From Streptomyces mobaraensis (GTDB lineage Bacteria > Actinomycetota > Actinomycetes > Streptomycetales > Streptomycetaceae), in contig NZ_CP083590.1 of the NCBI RefSeq assembly GCF_020099395.1, positions 7,068,001 to 7,132,000 on the forward strand: a stretch of 64,000 nt of DNA, read 5' to 3'. The notes under the pieces are model-generated. The model made no database searches, was not told the DNA's origin, and saw only the letters and a program-made list of their open reading frames with translations. Position 1 is the stretch's first letter, and every line of letters begins with the position of its first letter. A program made the position numbers and the translations under genes. Positions 24,801-32,149 of this stretch are shown here, piece after piece.

Positions 24801-26834
24801 TTGTCGGAGGGCGTGGCTGCGGATGGCGACGATGCGGGCGGCGTCGTGGAGGGTGAGGGCGCCGGCGACGCAGGCGGCGGCCATTTCGCCTTGGGAGTGT
24901 CCGACGACGGCGGCGGGGGTGATGCCGTGGTGGGCCCATACGGCGGCGAGGGAGACCATCATGGCCCACAGGACGGGCTGGACGACTTCCACGCGGGAGA
25001 GTTCGCTGCCGTCGCCGCGCAGGACGTCGGTGAGGGACCAGTCGACGTGGGGGGCGAGGGCTTGTTCGCACTCGGCGATGCGGGCGGCGAATATCGGTGA
25101 TTCGTCGAGGAGTTGGGCGCCCATGCCGATCCATTGGGATCCCTGGCCGGGGAAGACCAGGACCGGTCCGGGTCCGATGTCGCCGGCGGTTCCGGATACG
25201 ACGTCGGGTGAGGGGTCGCCGGAGGCCAGGGCTCGTAGGGTGGTGACGGCGTGGTCGTGGTCCTGGCCGATGACGACGGCGCGGTGTTCGAAGACCGACC
25301 GGGTGGTGGCCAGCGACCAGCCGACCTCCAGGGTGTCGGCGTCGGTGAACGCGTCGAGTCGGCGGGCCTGTTGGCGCAGGGCTTCACCGGTGCGGCCGGA
25401 CAGGACCCACGGCACCACCGGACCCGCCTCGGTCTCGGCCGCCGGGGCCCGCTCCTCCTCCGGTGCCTCCTCCAGGATCAGATGCGCGTTCGTGCCCGAG
25501 ATCCCGAACGCCGAGACGCCCGCCCGGCGCGTACGCTCCGACCGCCACGCGACCGGCCCGGTGAGCAGCCGTACGCCGCCCTGCTCCCACGGGACGTGTG
25601 GCGACGGCGCGTCGATGTGCAGCGAGGCGGGCAGGAGGCCGTTGCGCAGGGCCATGACCATTTTGATCACCCCGGCGACGCCGGCGGCCGCCTGGGTGTG
25701 GCCGATGTTGGACTTCACCGAGCCCAGCCACAGCGGCCGGTCCGCGGGCCGGTCCTTGCCGTAGGTGGCGAGGAGCGCGCCGGCCTCGATGGGGTCGCCG
25801 AGCGTGGTGCCGGTGCCATGCGCCTCCACCACGTCCACGTCGTCGGCCGACAGGCGCGCGTTGGCGAGGGCGGCACGGATGACCCGCTCCTGCGAGGGTC
25901 CGTTGGGGGCGGCCAGACCGTTGCTGGTGCCGTCCTGGTTGACGGCCGAACCCCGGATCACCGCCAGGACCTTGTGCCCGCGCCGCCGCGCCTCGGAGAG
26001 CAGTTCCAGTGCCACGACGCCGGCGCCCTCGCCCCAGCCCGTACCGTCGGCGGCGGCCGCGAACGGCTTGCACCGGCCGTCGGGCGCCAGTCCCCGCTGC
26101 CGGGAGAACTCCGTGAACGAGCCGGGCGTCGCCATCACGGTGGAACCGCCCGCGAGGGCCAGCGAGCACTCGCCCTGCCGCAGCGCCTGGGCCGCCAGGT
26201 GGATGGCGACCAGCGACGACGAGCACGCGGTGTCGACCGTCACGGCCGGGCCTTCGAGGCCCAGGGTGTAGGAGATCCGGCCCGAGACCACGCTGCCGAG
26301 GTTGCCGGTGCCGATGTACCCCTCGACCTCGCTCGCCGTCTGGCTGATCAGCGTCAGGTAGTCGTGGGCGCTCACCCCGGTGAAGACGCCCGTGTCGGTG
26401 CCCTGGAGCTTTCGGGGGTCCAGGCCCGCGTGCTCGACGGCCTCCCACGCGGTCTCCAGGAGCAGCCGCTGCTGCGGGTCCATCGCCACGGCCTCGCGCG
26501 GGCTGATGCCGAAGAACTCGGCGTCGAAGTCGCCCGCGTCGTAGAGGAAGGCGCCGTCCCGCACATAGCTGGTGCCCGGGTGCTCGGGGTCCGGGTGGTA
26601 GAGCGCCTCCAGGTCCCAGCCCCGGTCGTCGGGGAACGCCGAGACGGCGTCGCCCCCCTCGCGCACGAGCCGCCACAGGTCCTCGGCGGACCGGGTGCCG
26701 CCGGGGAAGCGGCAGGCCATCCCCACGATCGCGACGGGTTCCGCCGCTTCCTTGTCGCGGAGCCGTTGGCGGGCCTCGCGCAGCTCCGCGGTGACCCACT
26801 TGAGGTGATCGAGAAGTTTCTCCTCGTTCGACAT
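15807..26834 (-). CDS. monAVIII: Modular type I PKS, two modules: KS-AT-KR-ACP and KS-AT-DH-ER(degenerate)-KR-ACP (MonAVIII-like)
   Basis: 3675 aa; ATG at 26834 preceded by AAGGAG. After a docking helix, the first module has KS (DTACSSS ~res 201), AT (GHSQGE ~646, YASH ~748: methylmalonyl type), KR (GGTGGIG, Trp eight residues before the Tyr in [10 protein letters not shown] ~1340, no LDD: A-type) and ACP (GFDSL ~1505). The second has KS (DTGCSSS ~1732, Ala to Gly beside the active Cys), AT (GHSQGE ~2190, YASH ~2290), DH (~2490-2680), a shortened ER (~2930-3140), KR (GGTGALG ~3213, Tyr in GQAGYTAANA ~3360, VSD in place of LDD) and ACP (~3527). The DH reads HRVADTVLLP (Gly of HxxxGxxxxP replaced by Asp) and FGPATRG for YGPxFQG. 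The ER lacks the NFRDVL and LNSLTG segments. Both are therefore probably inactive, so each module should leave an OH. This fits monensin modules 11 and 12 (C5-O and C3-O). No thioesterase is present. Confidence 0.9.
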   Translation of the reverse strand: MSNEEKLLDHLKWVTAELREARQRLRDKEAAEPVAIVGMACRFPGGTRSAEDLWRLVREGGDAVSAFPDDRGWDLEALYHPDPEHPGTSYVRDGAFLYDAGDFDAEFFGISPREAVAMDPQQRLLLETAWEAVEHAGLDPRKLQGTDTGVFTGVSAHDYLTLISQTASEVEGYIGTGNLGSVVSGRISYTLGLEGPAVTVDTACSSSLVAIHLAAQALRQGECSLALAGGSTVMATPGSFTEFSRQRGLAPDGRCKPFAAAADGTGWGEGAGVVALELLSEARRRGHKVLAVIRGSAVNQDGTSNGLAAPNGPSQERVIRAALANARLSADDVDVVEAHGTGTTLGDPIEAGALLATYGKDRPADRPLWLGSVKSNIGHTQAAAGVAGVIKMVMALRNGLLPASLHIDAPSPHVPWEQGGVRLLTGPVAWRSERTRRAGVSAFGISGTNAHLILEEAPEEERAPAAETEAGPVVPWVLSGRTGEALRQQARRLDAFTDADTLEVGWSLATTRSVFEHRAVVIGQDHDHAVTTLRALASGDPSPDVVSGTAGDIGPGPVLVFPGQGSQWIGMGAQLLDESPIFAARIAECEQALAPHVDWSLTDVLRGDGSELSRVEVVQPVLWAMMVSLAAVWAHHGITPAAVVGHSQGEMAAACVAGALTLHDAARIVAIRSHALRQLAGHGDMASLGTGAEEAAELIGDRPGTCVAAVNGPSSTVISGPPEHVAAVVAEAEARGLRARVIDVGYASHGPQIDRLTDQLTDRLSGIRPVDTDVAFYSTVTAEHIDTTGLDTDYWVTNLRQPVRFADTVEALLADGYRLFIEASPHPVLNLGIQETIDRSGVTATTVPTLRRDHGGLAQFTHSAALAFTSGADVDWRRWFPTDPAPRTVDLPTYPFQHRHYWVEPPAAAPVAGGGHDPVEAQVWQAIEDLDVEALAESLELDGGSQAVETLEPALPVLSAWRRRHREQTTVDSWRYRVTWKHLADPSAAPELSGDWLLLVPAAHIDHPAVLAAAQTLAAHGAEVRRHVVDARDVERAEFARELRSLLEGGPCAGIVNLLALDETPHPDHPAVPTGLAATTTLIQALNDNGTTTPVHTLTQGAVSTGSTDPLTHPHQAQTWGLGRVAALEHPHLWATLIDLPPHIDHHTLTRLATALNQQDDEDQIAIRTTGTHTRRLTHAPTTHTTPTWQPQGTTLITGGTGGIGAVLARWLAHHGAPHLHLTSRRGPHAPGARQLTQELTQLGTTVTITACDVSDPHQLRDLLDTIPDHHPLTAVIHAAGVPNYIALDELSLSELDEVLAPKARAALNLHEMTRDADLSAFVMFSSGAGVWGSGRQGAYGAANHFLDALAEHRRSQGLPATSIAWGPWAEAGMAADQAALAFFSRFGLHPLDPDLCVKVLHQAMSSGETTLTVANFDWAQFTSTFTAQRPSPLLGDLPENRRAVAPVVRESAEESSLRQEMAGVKPAQQRQLLLQHVRAQAAATLGHSDVDAVPAAKPFQELGFDSLTAVELRNRLNKSTGLTLPTTVVFDHPTPEALADVLRAELSGGTADDAAGAAGVVADDEPIAIVGMACRYPGDVRSAEELWDLVMARRDAMGDFPDDRGWDLEALYDPDPESRGTSYVREGGFLYDAGDFDAAFFGISPREAVAMDPQQRLLLETAWEAFEHAGITREALKGSNAGVYTGLTIFDYLALVGERPTEVEGYIGTGNLGCVASGRVSYVLGLEGPAMTLDTGCSSSLVAIHQAANALRRGECSLALAGGATVMATPGSFVEFSLQRGLAADGRCKPFAAAADGTGWAEGVGLVVLERLSEARRNGHKVLAVVRGSAVNQDGTSNGLTAPNGQAQQRVIRQALANARLSAEDVDVVEAHGTGTTLGDPIEAGALLATYGKDRPADRPLWLGSIKSNIGHAQASAGVAGVIKMVKALEHERLPASIHLDAPTPHVDWESGGVRLLAEPVDWPRGERPRRAGVSAFGISGTNAHVILEQAPEAPEPAGSGDAEAPAGVVPWVISGRDETALRAQARALAARVADDPRLASPVDVGWSLVRTRSLFERRAVVLGRDRDALTAGLRALAAGEPSSDVVTGVAGSSGAGPVLVFPGQGSQWAGMGARLLDESPVFAARIAECEQALAPYVDWSLTEVMRGDGGELTRVEVVQPVLWAVMVSLAAVWAAYGVVPAAVVGHSQGEIAAACVAGALTLEDGAKVVALRSLALRELSGGGAMASLGVGREQAAELVEGHPGVGVAAVNGPSSTVVSGPPEAVAAVVAEAEARGLRARVIDVDYASHGPQVDLITDLLTERLSGIRPSDTGIAFYSTVTAENLDDTGVLGTDYWITNLRQPVRFADTVEALLADGYRLFIEASPHPVLTLGVEETIERADVSATVVPTLRRDHGDTAQLARAVAQAFAAGAEVDWRGWFPAVPPPRIVDLPTYAFQRERYWLEGRRAVAGDPSGLGLASAGHPLLGAAVELADGGSHVLTGRISPRDQGWLAEHRVADTVLLPGSAFVELALQAAVRTGCEQLADLTLHTPLAFGDAGAVDLQVVVGPVDEDGRRPVSVHSRPAGGGEEDGWTRHAAGVLAPAGPEAPDAGSPGAWPPPGSTPVSGADGTDGADPYDELASYGYDFGPATRGLVAAWRHGEDVYAEVALPEPESGAAGRYRVHPVLLDAALHALILDTAASSADTDQVLLPFSWSGLRVHAAGADRLRIRITRTAADRLSLTAVDTAGAPVLTLEALTVRPVAARQVAGARGVDRDALFRLDWTRVEARGDGGRPRAALVALPGEPLAAELSGVLDGAPVRETFGALRAEAAAGGDVPDVVLAVCVTPMEEAYDAAEFARHSSVALLGLLKDWLADAAFGTSRLVVVTQGAVAARPGEEAGDLPGAALWGLVRSAQTENPGRLTLLDVDELPASLAAVPAALASDEPELALREGLMYVPRLVRDDASGRLAPPVGSATWRLARGDGERLALVDAPEAGRELAADEVRVALRAAAPDPAAPGAPAPVVAGAGVVTEVGAGVGAVSVGDRVLGLFDAVGPVAVTGAGLVAPVPSGWSWTRAAGSLGVHGSAYHALTDVAELREGDALLVEEGTGAVGSAAMRLARHLGARLRTVDAAGGTAPAGSPDAVLAVRDGALVVRRGAGPDQAVGPVAAERARDVVAAFTEFAARGALTPVEGSVWDVRRAPEALGSGYAASRPPVFTLPVAFDPDGTVLITGGTGALGSLTARHLVTRHGARNLLLSSRRGAEAPGALELAAELAALGAHISFAACDPGDREAAAALLASVPPEHPLTAVFHCAGTVSDAVVQNLSAEQVEEVMRVKADAAWNLHELTADADLSAFVLYSSVAGLLGGAGQAGYTAANAFLDALAAHRRAGGATATSLAWGYWRLTEGMSGRLSDADRARHAAAGVVGLGADEGLALLDAAWDSGLPLLAPVRLDLARMRRQARSHSAAPTLLRNLVRGGADRAAGGPSGPSALRRTLSGLPAAEREQALLDLVCSHVAAVLGYDAATPVNATQGLRELGFDSLTAVELRNRLSAATGLKLPATFVFDHPDPAALARRLEEELAPPEADPLAGVLEEFERLESALLAVSSRDGTARTALAGRLRAALARLDVPDGTAGDAAGEPAGDTALATRIQDASADEIFAFIDRDLGRDTGDGHDGQAVEEQR
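22996..23676 (-). repeat. Copy 1 of a 681-bp KR-region repeat
   Basis: Matches 27951-28631 at a constant offset of 4955; I count about four mismatches by eye. On the coding strand almost every codon ends in C and the product is rich in His, Pro and Thr, visibly different from its surroundings. A shorter conserved block (22713-22908 with 27668-27863) extends the homology beyond an 87-bp diverged gap that carries part of the KR specificity region. Confidence 0.88.
24789..25500 (-). repeat. Copy 1 of a 712-bp AT-region repeat
   Basis: Matches 29729-30440 at a constant offset of 4940 with only a few mismatches visible. It spans the KS-AT linker and the front half of the methylmalonyl-type AT, up to the active-site Ser region. 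The homology ends abruptly on the KS side at NAHLILEE. Confidence 0.88.
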
Positions 26835-26902
26835 CTAACCCAGGCTCCTTGGCACTACGTGGATGATCGAGGTCATGGGGGGAAGGGGGGCGGGAACGGG
26901 CG

Positions 26903-29900
26903 TCAGGACTTACCGAACTCGCTGGAGATGAGGTCGAAGATGTCCTCCGCGGACGCGGATTCCAGCGCGTCGTGGGCGGTGGCGGAACGGTCCGCCTCGC
27001 CCTCGGCCGGGTCCCACTTCGACAGCAGCACCCGGAGTCGGCCCGCGATCCGCCGCCGGGCCGCCTCGTCCAGCCCGCCCGTGCCGTACGCCGCGTCCCA
27101 CTTGTCGAGGGCCGCGAGGACGCTGCCCTCGCCGGCCTCCTCGCCCGCGAGGCCGAGCTGCCCGCGCAGGTGCCCGGCGAGCGCCTCGGGGGTGGGATGG
27201 TCGAAGATCACAGTGGCGGGCAGCGCGAGCCCGGTCGCGGTGTTGAGCTGGTTGCGCAACTGGACGGCGGTCAGCGAGTCGAAGCCGAGCTCCTGGAACG
27301 GCTTCGCCGCCGGGATCTCCTCCACCGTCCGGCCGAGCGTCGCGGCCGCGTACGTCCGGACGCGCTGGACCAGGAACCCGTGCCGCTGCGACGCGGGCGT
27401 CTTCGCCAGCTCCGCGCGGAACGCGCTGGTCTCCACACCCGAGCCCGGCTGTTCGGGCTCCCGCCGGTTCTCGGGGATGCCGTCGAGGAACGGGCTGGGC
27501 CGCTGCGCGGTGAACGTCGGGGTGAACCGCGCCCAGTCGAAGTTCGCGACGGTCAGCGTCGTCTCGCCCGCGCTCACCGCCTGGTGCAGCGCCTTGACGC
27601 TCAGCTCGGGACCGATCGGGTGCAGGCCGAAGCGCTTGAAGTAGGCCAGCGACTCCGCGTCCGCCGACATCCCGGCCTCGGCCCAGGGGCCCCAGGCGAT
27701 GGAGGTGGCGGGGAGTCCTTGTGACCGGCGGTGTTCGGCGAGGGCGTCGAGGAAGTGGTTGGCGGCGCCGTAGGCGCCCTGCCGTCCGCTGCCCCACACG
27801 CCGGCGCCGGAGGAGAACATCACGAAGGCCGACAGGTCCGCATCCCGCGTCATCTCGTGCAGGTTCCAGGCCGCGTACGCCTTGGAGCCGAGCACCTCGT
27901 CCAGGCGCGCGGCCGTCAGGTCCCCGATCGGCGTCAGGTCCGTCATGCCTGCGGCGTGGATGACGGCGGTGAGGGGGTGGTGGTCGGGGATGGTGTCGAG
28001 GAGGTCGCGGAGTTGGTGGGGGTCGCTGACGTCGCAGGCGGTGATGGTGACGGTGGTGCCGAGTTGGGTGAGTTCTTGGGTGAGTTGTCGGGCGCCGGGG
28101 GCGTGGGGTCCGCGTCGGCTGGTGAGGTGGAGGTGGGGTGCGCCGTGGTGGGCGAGCCAGCGGGCGAGGACGGCGCCGATGCCGCCGGTTCCGCCGGTGA
28201 TGAGGGTGGTGCCTTGGGGTTGCCAGGTGGGGGTGGTGTGGGTGGTGGGGGCGTGGGTGAGGCGTCGGGTGTGGGTGCCGGTGGTGCGGATGGCGATTTG
28301 GTCTTCGTCGTCCTGTTGGTTCAGGGCGGTGGCGAGGCGGGTGAGGGTGTGGTGGTCGATGTGTGGGGGGAGGTCGATGAGTGAGGCCCAGAGGTGGGGG
28401 TGTTCGAGGGCGGCGACGCGTCCGAGTCCCCAAGTTTGGGCCTGGTGGGGGTGGGTGAGGGGGTCGGTCGATCCCGTGGAGACGGCGCCTTGGGTGAGGG
28501 TGTGGACGGGTGTGGTGGTGCCGTTGTCCTTGAGGGCTTGGATGAGGGTGGTGGTGGCGGCGAGGCCGGTGGGGACGGCGGGGTGGTCGGGGTGGGGTGT
28601 CTCGTCCAGCGCCAGCAGATTGACGATCCCCGCGAGTCCGGACGTGTCCACCGAGGCCAAGGACTCCCGTCGCACACGCCCCGTCTCCACGGTGTGCGTG
28701 CGGACGGTCGCGCCGTGCTCCCGCAGCGCGTCCACCGTGGCGCCCACGGCGGAATGGTCGTCATGGCCGGCCGGGACGAACAGCAGCCAGTCCCCGCTCA
28801 ACTCCGGTGTCCCGGCGGCGTCGGCGCGGTACTCCCACGTGACGCGGTAGCGCCAGGAGTCGATCGCCGACTGCTCCCGGTGCCGGCGTCGCCAGGCCGA
28901 GAGGACCGGCAGTGCGGGCTCCAGCGTCTCGACCGCCTGCGACCCTCCGTCGAGCTCCAGACTCTCCGCGAGCGCCTCGGCGTCCAGGTCCTCGATCGCC
29001 TGCCACAGCCGTGCCTCGGCCGCGTCGTGGCCCCCACCGGCAGCGGAGGCCGCGGTGGAGCGCCGCAGCCAGTAATGGCGGTGCTGGAAGGGGTAGGTCG
29101 GCAGGCCGACGGTCCGGGGGGCGGGGTCGGTGGGGAACCAGCGTCGCCAGTCGACGTCCGCGCCCGAGGTGAAGGCCAGGGCGGCGGAGTGCGTGAACTG
29201 GGCGAGCCCGCCGTGGTCCCGGCGCAGCGTGGGAACGACGGCGGCTGTGAGGCCGAAGTGGTCGACGGTTTCCTGGATGCCCAGGTTGAGTACGGGGTGG
29301 GGGCTGGCCTCGATGAACAGGCGGTAGCCGTCGGCGAGCAGGGCCTCGACGGTGTCGGCGAAGCGGATGGGCCGGCGCAGGTTGGCGATCCAGTACGCGG
29401 TGTCCAGGCCGGTGGTCTCCAGGCGTCCGGCGGTGACGGTGGAGTAGAACGCCACGTCGGTCTCCACCGGCCGGACACCGCCGAGACGCTCCGTGAGCAG
29501 TCCGGCGATCTCGTCGACCTGAGGGCCGTGAGAGGCGTAGTCCACATCGATCGTGCGCGCCCGGAGGCCGCGCGCCTCCGCGTCCGCGACCACGGCGGCG
29601 ACCTCCGCGGGCGGGCCTGATATCACCGTGGAGTGCGGGCTGTTGACGCCCGCGATGCCCACGCCCGGACGCCCGTCGACGAGTTCGGCGGCGAGCTCCC
29701 GGCCCACTCCGAGGGAGGCCATCGCACCGTGTCCGGCGAGTTGTCGGAGGGCGTGGCTGCGGATGGCGACGATGCGGGCGGCGTCGTGGAGGGTGAGGGC
29801 GCCGGCGACGCAGGCGGCGGCCATTTCGCCTTGGGAGTGTCCGACGACGGCGGCGGGGGTGATGCCGTGGTGGGCCCATACGGCGGCGAGGGAGACCATC

Positions 29901-31786
29901 ATGGCCCACAGGACGGGCTGGACGACTTCCACGCGGGAGAGTTCGCTGCCGTCGCCGCGCAGGACGTCGGTGAGGGACCAGTCGACGTGGGGGGCGAGGG
30001 CTTGTTCGCACTCGGCGATGCGGGCGGCGAATATCGGTGATTCGTCGAGGAGTTGGGCGCCCATGCCGATCCATTGGGATCCCTGGCCGGGGAAGACCAG
30101 GACCGGTCCGGGTCCGATGTCCGCGGCGGTTCCGGATACGACGTCGGGTGAGGGGTCGCCGGAGGCCAGGGCTCGTAGGGTGGTGACGGCGTGGTCGTGG
30201 TCCTGGCCGATGACGACGGCGCGGTGTTCGAAGACCGACCGGGTGGTGGCCAGCGACCAGCCGACCTCCAGGGTGTCGGCGTCGGTGAACGCGTCGAGTC
30301 GGCGGGCCTGTTGGCGCAGGGCTTCACCGGTGCGGCCGGACAGGACCCACGGCACCACCGGACCCGCCTCGGTCTCGGCCGCCGGAGCCCGCTCCTCCTC
30401 CGGTGCCTCCTCCAGGATCAGATGCGCGTTCGTGCCCGAGAATCCGAAGGAGGACACCCCGGCCCGGCGCGCCCGTTCACCGCGTGACCACTTCACCGGC
30501 TCGGTGAGCAGGCGCAGTCCGCTGGCGTCCCACTCCACGTGGGGGGAGGGCGCGTCGATGTGCAGGGTGGCGGGCAGCAGTTCGTTGCGCAGGGCCATGA
30601 CCATCTTGATCACACCGGCGACGCCGGCGGCGATCTGGGTGTGGCCGATGTTGGACTTCACCGAGCCCAGCCACAGCGGCCGGCCCTCGGGCCGCCCCTG
30701 CCCGTAGGCGGAGGCGAGTGCGCCGGCCTCGATGGGGTCGCCGAGCGTGGTGCCGGTGCCGTGCGCCTCCACCACGTCCACGTCGTCGGCCGACAGGCGC
30801 GCGTTGGCGAGGGCGGCACGGATGACCCGCTCCTGCGCGGGGCCGTTGGGCGCCGTGAGGCCGTTGCTCGCGCCGTCCTGGTTGACGGCCGAACCCCGGA
30901 TCACCGCCAGGACCTCGTGGCCGTTGCGCCGCGCGTCGGAAAGGCGTTCCAGCAGCAGCACGCCGGTGCCCTCGGCCATGCCCATGCCGTCGGCGCCCGC
31001 CGCGAAGGGCTTGCACCGCCCGTCGGGGGCGAGGCCGCGCAGCTCGCTGAAGCCGATGAGCGGCGCGGGCGACGACATCACGTAGGTGCCGCCGGCCAGG
31101 GCCAGTGAGCACTCCCCGGCACGCAGTGCCTGGGCCGCCAGATGAAGGGAGACCAGGGAGGAGGAGCACGCGGTGTCCATCGTCACCGCCGCGCCTTCGA
31201 GGCCCAGGGCGTAGGCCACCCGGCCGGAGGTGACGCTGGCGGAGTTGCCGATGGTGAAGTACCCGGCGGTGCCCTCCGGCACCTCGGAGGCGCCCAGCGC
31301 GTAGTCGAGGCCGTCGCAGCCGATGAAGGTGCCCGTGGCGCTGCCGCGCAGGGAGAGCGGGTCGATGCCCGCCCGCTCGATGGCCTCCCAGGCGGTCTCC
31401 AGGGCGAGCCGCTGCTGCGGCGCCATGGCCAGGGCCTCGCTGGGGCCGATGCCGAAGAAGGTGGAGTCGAAGTCACCGGCGCCGTGGACGAAGCCGCCCT
31501 CGCGGACGTAACTGGTGCCGGTGGACTCGGGATCCGGGTCGTAGAGGGCGTCGAGGTCCCAGCCCCGGTCGGTGGGAAGCGGCGCGACGGCGTCACCGCC
31601 CGCCGCGATCAGGTCCCAGAACTCCTCCGGGGACCGCACCCCGCCCGGCAGCCGGCACGCCATGCCGATGACCGCGATGGGCTCGTGGCCCGCCGACTCG
31701 GCCTCCCGCAGCCGCCGTTCGGTCTGGCGCAGGTCCGCAGTGACACGCTTGAGGTATTCAAGAAGCTTCTCTTCGTTGTGCGCCAT
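26903..31786 (-). CDS. monAVII: Modular type I PKS, one module KS-AT-KR-ACP (MonAVII-like)
   Basis: 1627 aa. The frame is open up to 31885, but I chose the ATG at 31786: it gives the usual docking start ([14 protein letters not shown]), with a GAGAGGAG stretch 14 nt upstream. Domains: KS (DTACSSS ~res 203, [16 protein letters not shown]), AT (GHSQGE ~650, YASH ~749: methylmalonyl-CoA), KR (GGTGGIG ~1199, [14 protein letters not shown] ~1335 with Trp eight before Tyr and no LDD: A-type, Gln at Tyr-3 so A1-like) and ACP (GFDSL ~1503). The acidic C-terminal tail is a docking element. It should add a methylmalonate unit and leave a hydroxyl, as expected of monensin module 10 (C6 methyl, C7 OH). 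It is the first gene of the reverse operon, 68 nt upstream of the 3675-aa PKS. Its AT and KR are almost identical to those of that protein's first module. Confidence 0.9.
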   Translation of the reverse strand: MAHNEEKLLEYLKRVTADLRQTERRLREAESAGHEPIAVIGMACRLPGGVRSPEEFWDLIAAGGDAVAPLPTDRGWDLDALYDPDPESTGTSYVREGGFVHGAGDFDSTFFGIGPSEALAMAPQQRLALETAWEAIERAGIDPLSLRGSATGTFIGCDGLDYALGASEVPEGTAGYFTIGNSASVTSGRVAYALGLEGAAVTMDTACSSSLVSLHLAAQALRAGECSLALAGGTYVMSSPAPLIGFSELRGLAPDGRCKPFAAGADGMGMAEGTGVLLLERLSDARRNGHEVLAVIRGSAVNQDGASNGLTAPNGPAQERVIRAALANARLSADDVDVVEAHGTGTTLGDPIEAGALASAYGQGRPEGRPLWLGSVKSNIGHTQIAAGVAGVIKMVMALRNELLPATLHIDAPSPHVEWDASGLRLLTEPVKWSRGERARRAGVSSFGFSGTNAHLILEEAPEEERAPAAETEAGPVVPWVLSGRTGEALRQQARRLDAFTDADTLEVGWSLATTRSVFEHRAVVIGQDHDHAVTTLRALASGDPSPDVVSGTAADIGPGPVLVFPGQGSQWIGMGAQLLDESPIFAARIAECEQALAPHVDWSLTDVLRGDGSELSRVEVVQPVLWAMMVSLAAVWAHHGITPAAVVGHSQGEMAAACVAGALTLHDAARIVAIRSHALRQLAGHGAMASLGVGRELAAELVDGRPGVGIAGVNSPHSTVISGPPAEVAAVVADAEARGLRARTIDVDYASHGPQVDEIAGLLTERLGGVRPVETDVAFYSTVTAGRLETTGLDTAYWIANLRRPIRFADTVEALLADGYRLFIEASPHPVLNLGIQETVDHFGLTAAVVPTLRRDHGGLAQFTHSAALAFTSGADVDWRRWFPTDPAPRTVGLPTYPFQHRHYWLRRSTAASAAGGGHDAAEARLWQAIEDLDAEALAESLELDGGSQAVETLEPALPVLSAWRRRHREQSAIDSWRYRVTWEYRADAAGTPELSGDWLLFVPAGHDDHSAVGATVDALREHGATVRTHTVETGRVRRESLASVDTSGLAGIVNLLALDETPHPDHPAVPTGLAATTTLIQALKDNGTTTPVHTLTQGAVSTGSTDPLTHPHQAQTWGLGRVAALEHPHLWASLIDLPPHIDHHTLTRLATALNQQDDEDQIAIRTTGTHTRRLTHAPTTHTTPTWQPQGTTLITGGTGGIGAVLARWLAHHGAPHLHLTSRRGPHAPGARQLTQELTQLGTTVTITACDVSDPHQLRDLLDTIPDHHPLTAVIHAAGMTDLTPIGDLTAARLDEVLGSKAYAAWNLHEMTRDADLSAFVMFSSGAGVWGSGRQGAYGAANHFLDALAEHRRSQGLPATSIAWGPWAEAGMSADAESLAYFKRFGLHPIGPELSVKALHQAVSAGETTLTVANFDWARFTPTFTAQRPSPFLDGIPENRREPEQPGSGVETSAFRAELAKTPASQRHGFLVQRVRTYAAATLGRTVEEIPAAKPFQELGFDSLTAVQLRNQLNTATGLALPATVIFDHPTPEALAGHLRGQLGLAGEEAGEGSVLAALDKWDAAYGTGGLDEAARRRIAGRLRVLLSKWDPAEGEADRSATAHDALESASAEDIFDLISSEFGKS
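27951..28631 (-). repeat. Copy 2 of the 681-bp KR-region repeat
   Basis: Partner of 22996-23676 within the 1627-aa PKS gene. The two copies encode the same A-type KR Rossmann core, so both modules should set the same alcohol configuration. Confidence 0.88.
29729..30440 (-). repeat. Copy 2 of the 712-bp AT-region repeat
   Basis: Partner of 24789-25500 within the 1627-aa PKS gene. About 1 kb of diverged DNA separates it from the 681-bp KR repeat, so at least two separate exchange tracts are needed to explain the pattern. Confidence 0.88.
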
Positions 31787-32149
31787 GCCGGTGACAACCG
31801 CTCCTCTCGGCGAGAACAGGCGGACCCCTTGTCCCGCATGGCCGGACAGCCGTACGGCGCGCGCATCGGGCAGGCGGGGCACCACCGGGTTGCAGAATCG
31901 TCGACGGCGCTAAAGCCCTCCTAATACTCCGCTGCGCGGTCCGCGTACTCCCGCCGCATGCTCCGCCGCCTAACCCTGCCGCGTGCTTCACCGCGTGCTT
32001 CGCCGCATGCCGAGGGGTCTTAGCCGCACTTAAGAGGCGGCTGTCAGGGTGCGCCCACCCATTGTCACGATCCGATCAGCGGTGTCGTCGCGACGCTCGG
32101 TGGAGCCGGACGGCCTGATCGTTGGTCGGACAACGCGAATCGAGGCATC
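31787..32149. promoter_or_regulatory. Divergent promoter region between the reverse PKS operon and the P450 gene
   Basis: This 363-bp gap must hold the promoters of both the PKS/cyclase operon and the P450. It includes an imperfectly repeated block of cgcgtgctt/cgcatgct words (31955-32010) and an inverted repeat AGCCGC-N9-GCGGCT at 32022-32042 around an A/T-rich centre (ACTTAAG). I do not see SARP-type heptamer repeats that I would defend. The exact promoter elements are not called. Confidence 0.55.

Noticed and set aside
15837..25100. A very long open frame on the forward strand opposite the 3675-aa PKS
   Set aside because: It is the antisense shadow of a GC-rich PKS gene: no ribosome-binding site, no family motif, Arg/Gly/Val-rich product.
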